A stretch of DNA of 24,056 nucleotides from JANLTP01 sp031363055 (lineage in GTDB: Bacteria; Pseudomonadota; Gammaproteobacteria; Burkholderiales; Burkholderiaceae_E), in contig JANLTP010000089.1 of NCBI GenBank assembly GCA_031363055.1, positions 1 to 24,056 of the forward strand. Reading direction: 5' to 3'. Of this stretch, positions 22,581 through 24,056 are shown piece after piece (within the stretch, counting starts at the first letter, position 1; each line of letters opens with the position of its first letter). The position numbers and the translations under genes were made by a program. Under the pieces are notes generated by a model. It saw nothing but the letters and a program-made list of their open reading frames with translations. It was not told where the DNA came from and did no database searches.

Positions 22581-22759
22581 TACCAGCCGATCCCGATTGA
22601 TTCACCGGCTGAACCCGCGCGCCCCGCTGCTTGGCCCATCCAATCGGTTGATTCGGCATACTATTCATGAACACACATACATCAAAGCATTCAAGCCATC
22701 CAAAATCCGGACCTGCAAGGAATCGGAAGATGGACATCGAAAGAAGGACGGGAGACACC

Positions 22760-23953
22760 ATGGAATTCGACTTTTCAGCCGAACAAAAGCAACTGCAGGA
22801 TCAGGTTCGCCGCTTCCTCGACGGCCAATGTGACCGCAAGGCAGTACGTGCCGTACTCGATGGCCCTCAGTCCTACGATCGGGCGCTTTGGAAGGGCATG
22901 GCCGATCTCGGCTATCTGGGCGCCTCGATACCCGAGCAGTATGGTGGTCTGGGTGCCGGTTACCTGGAAGCCTGTGTCATCGCCGAAGAACTTGGCCGCG
23001 CCGTGGCGCCGATTCCGTTCAGCTCGACCCTTGCACTGGCCGCCGAGTGTTTGCTAGCGGCGGGTTCGGAGAACCAGAAGCAGCAGCGCCTGCCCAAAAT
23101 CGCCAGCGGTGAAGCAATCGGCACGCTGGCGGTCGCGGAGCGTAGTGGCCGCTCGAACTCGAAGCACATCAATACGCGCGCCCATCGCTCCGGTGGCGCT
23201 GCCGGCGTTACGCTGACGGGCAGCAAGACGGCGGTTGCCGATGGCGACATCGCAGATTTTGCAGTCGTGGCTGCGATCGATGAGCAGGGGGCTTCACCAG
23301 CATCGTCAGCGTCGCCGGCCTCTGCTGACTCGGCTGCCTCATCGGCCAGCACGGTCTCACTGTACTTGGTCGACCTGAGCGGTGCCGGCGTCAAGCGCAC
23401 CGTCATCAGCACCATCGATCCGACCCGCAGCCATGCACAAATCGAATTCGAGAATGCTGCTGCCGAGCCGCTCGGCGAGTCCGGCCAGGGTTTGAGCATC
23501 CTCGAGAAGGTCTACGACCGCGCGGCCGTGCTGATTGCATTCGAGCAATTGGGCGGCGCCGATCGCGCGCTCGAGATGGGTCGCGACTACGCCATGCAGC
23601 GCTTTGCCTTTGGCCGCCCGATCGGCTCGATGCAGGCCGTCAAACATATGCTGGCCGACATGTACGTCTCAGCCACGTTGGCTCGCTCGAACTGTTACTA
23701 CGCCGCCTGGGCACTCTCGACCGAGTCAGCGGAGTTGCCGGTGGCGGCGGCGACCGCGCGGGTCAGTGCCACCCAAGCCTATCAACACTGCGCGAAGAAC
23801 AACATACAGGTACATGGCGGCATGGGGTTCACCTGGGAATTCGATTGCCATCTTTACTACCGGCGCTCGAATTTACTGGCCTTATCCTTAGGTTCGCTGT
23901 CGAGCTGGGAAGACAAGCTGATCGAACGACTGCGCATTCAGCATGCTGCTTGA
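22760..23953 (+). CDS. acyl-CoA dehydrogenase (FadE-like), probable subunit of a heteromer
   Basis: A 397-residue flavin-dependent acyl-CoA dehydrogenase. N-domain MEFDFSAEQKQLQDQVRRFL, DLGYLGASIPEQYGGLGAG (49-67) and a C-domain with RFAFGRPIGSMQAVKHMLADMY and QVHGGMGFTWEFDCHLYYRR are family hallmarks. ATG 22760 has GGGAG five bases upstream, better than the ATG at 22667. The usual C-terminal Y-x-G-T-x-E catalytic-base segment is replaced by NLLALSLGSLSSWED, as in one subunit of heterotetrameric (ChsE-like) dehydrogenases. The next gene, 3 bp on, is a second dehydrogenase, which supports that. An Ala/Ser/Pro insert (178-197, ASPASSASPASADSAASSAS) sits in the beta-barrel domain and is unusual. 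Confidence 0.93.
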   Translation: MEFDFSAEQKQLQDQVRRFLDGQCDRKAVRAVLDGPQSYDRALWKGMADLGYLGASIPEQYGGLGAGYLEACVIAEELGRAVAPIPFSSTLALAAECLLAAGSENQKQQRLPKIASGEAIGTLAVAERSGRSNSKHINTRAHRSGGAAGVTLTGSKTAVADGDIADFAVVAAIDEQGASPASSASPASADSAASSASTVSLYLVDLSGAGVKRTVISTIDPTRSHAQIEFENAAAEPLGESGQGLSILEKVYDRAAVLIAFEQLGGADRALEMGRDYAMQRFAFGRPIGSMQAVKHMLADMYVSATLARSNCYYAAWALSTESAELPVAAATARVSATQAYQHCAKNNIQVHGGMGFTWEFDCHLYYRRSNLLALSLGSLSSWEDKLIERLRIQHAA

Positions 23954-23956
23954 TCG

Positions 23957-24056
23957 ATGAACTTTAACGATACCTCAGAGGAAGCGGCGTTCCGGATCCA
24001 GGCTCGAAGCTGGATCGAGGCCAATGCGCCGCATGAACTGAAGAGCGAACTCGAGA
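23957..24056 (+). CDS. acyl-CoA dehydrogenase, N-terminal part (second of the pair)
   Basis: ATG 23957 lies 3 bp after the stop of the previous dehydrogenase. The 33 visible residues, MNFNDTSEEAAFRIQARSWI then EANAPHELKSELE, fit the N-terminal helix of the large acyl-CoA dehydrogenase subunits (EAAFR-x-E-A-R-x-W-[IL]-x-A-N-x-P). It would supply the catalytic base in a heteromeric enzyme with its neighbour. It is cut by the window edge. Confidence 0.75.
   Translation, partial: MNFNDTSEEAAFRIQARSWIEANAPHELKSELE

Noticed and set aside
22667..22759. N-terminal extension of the first acyl-CoA dehydrogenase from ATG 22667
   Set aside because: The extra 31 residues are polar and not family-like, while ATG 22760 has a proper GGGAG and gives the conserved MEFDF start.

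Overview
GC-rich (roughly 60% by eye) bacterial chromosome segment, densely coded, with many 1-4 base stop/start overlaps and several TTG or GTG starts. A Bug/TctC-type substrate-binding protein, paralogous thiolases, an acyl-CoA dehydrogenase pair and cytochrome b561 suggest a proteobacterium, most likely Beta- or Gammaproteobacteria. That placement is inference: there is no rRNA or other marker gene. I saw no tRNA, transposase, integrase or CRISPR array.

Region 1 (1-9871) is catabolic. A minus-strand operon, read from 5371 down to 1, encodes an APH-type phosphotransferase, an enoyl-CoA hydratase, a YkcB-like membrane glycosyltransferase (an odd guest), a thiolase, and the N-terminus of a Bug-type receptor. 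A divergent plus-strand operon (5509-9871) encodes a second, paralogous thiolase, an M20 amidohydrolase, a D-2-hydroxyacid dehydrogenase and an SDR oxidoreductase. Together they look like a CoA-dependent beta-oxidation route for an unidentified acid or amide, with uptake. It ends at a small hairpin near 9901.

Region 2 (9872-12584) contains a decayed patch. An SGNH-hydrolase lipoprotein gene has lost its middle. A TTC38-like TPR gene is truncated at both ends and frameshifted. A universal stress protein and a two-CBS-domain protein, divergently transcribed, follow.

Region 3 (12632-14354) has an SMP-30/gluconolactonase-like protein and a CoA-pyrophosphatase-type Nudix hydrolase.

Region 4 (14368-21472) is the most interesting part. 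A RibD-reductase-like protein faces a tightly overlapping minus operon of an MDR dehydrogenase, a 6-pyruvoyl-tetrahydropterin-synthase-like protein lacking the usual catalytic Cys and one Zn-ligand His, a GT4 glycosyltransferase and a SAM methyltransferase. Divergent from that operon are a CDP-alcohol phosphatidyltransferase and a membrane alkaline-phosphatase-superfamily (LtaS/sulfatase-like) enzyme. The composition suggests a dedicated pathway for a modified (reduced, methylated, glycosylated) pterin- or pyrimidine-like compound, perhaps tied to a membrane lipid step. I know of no characterised product for this combination.

Region 5 (21469-24056) has a C-terminally truncated FkbM methyltransferase, cytochrome b561, and two adjacent acyl-CoA dehydrogenase genes (the second cut by the window end) that probably form a heteromeric enzyme.

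A recurring oddity is short tandem repeats (10-17 bp units) at gene ends, in spacers and in-frame inside genes; three separate genes carry 12-bp triplications.
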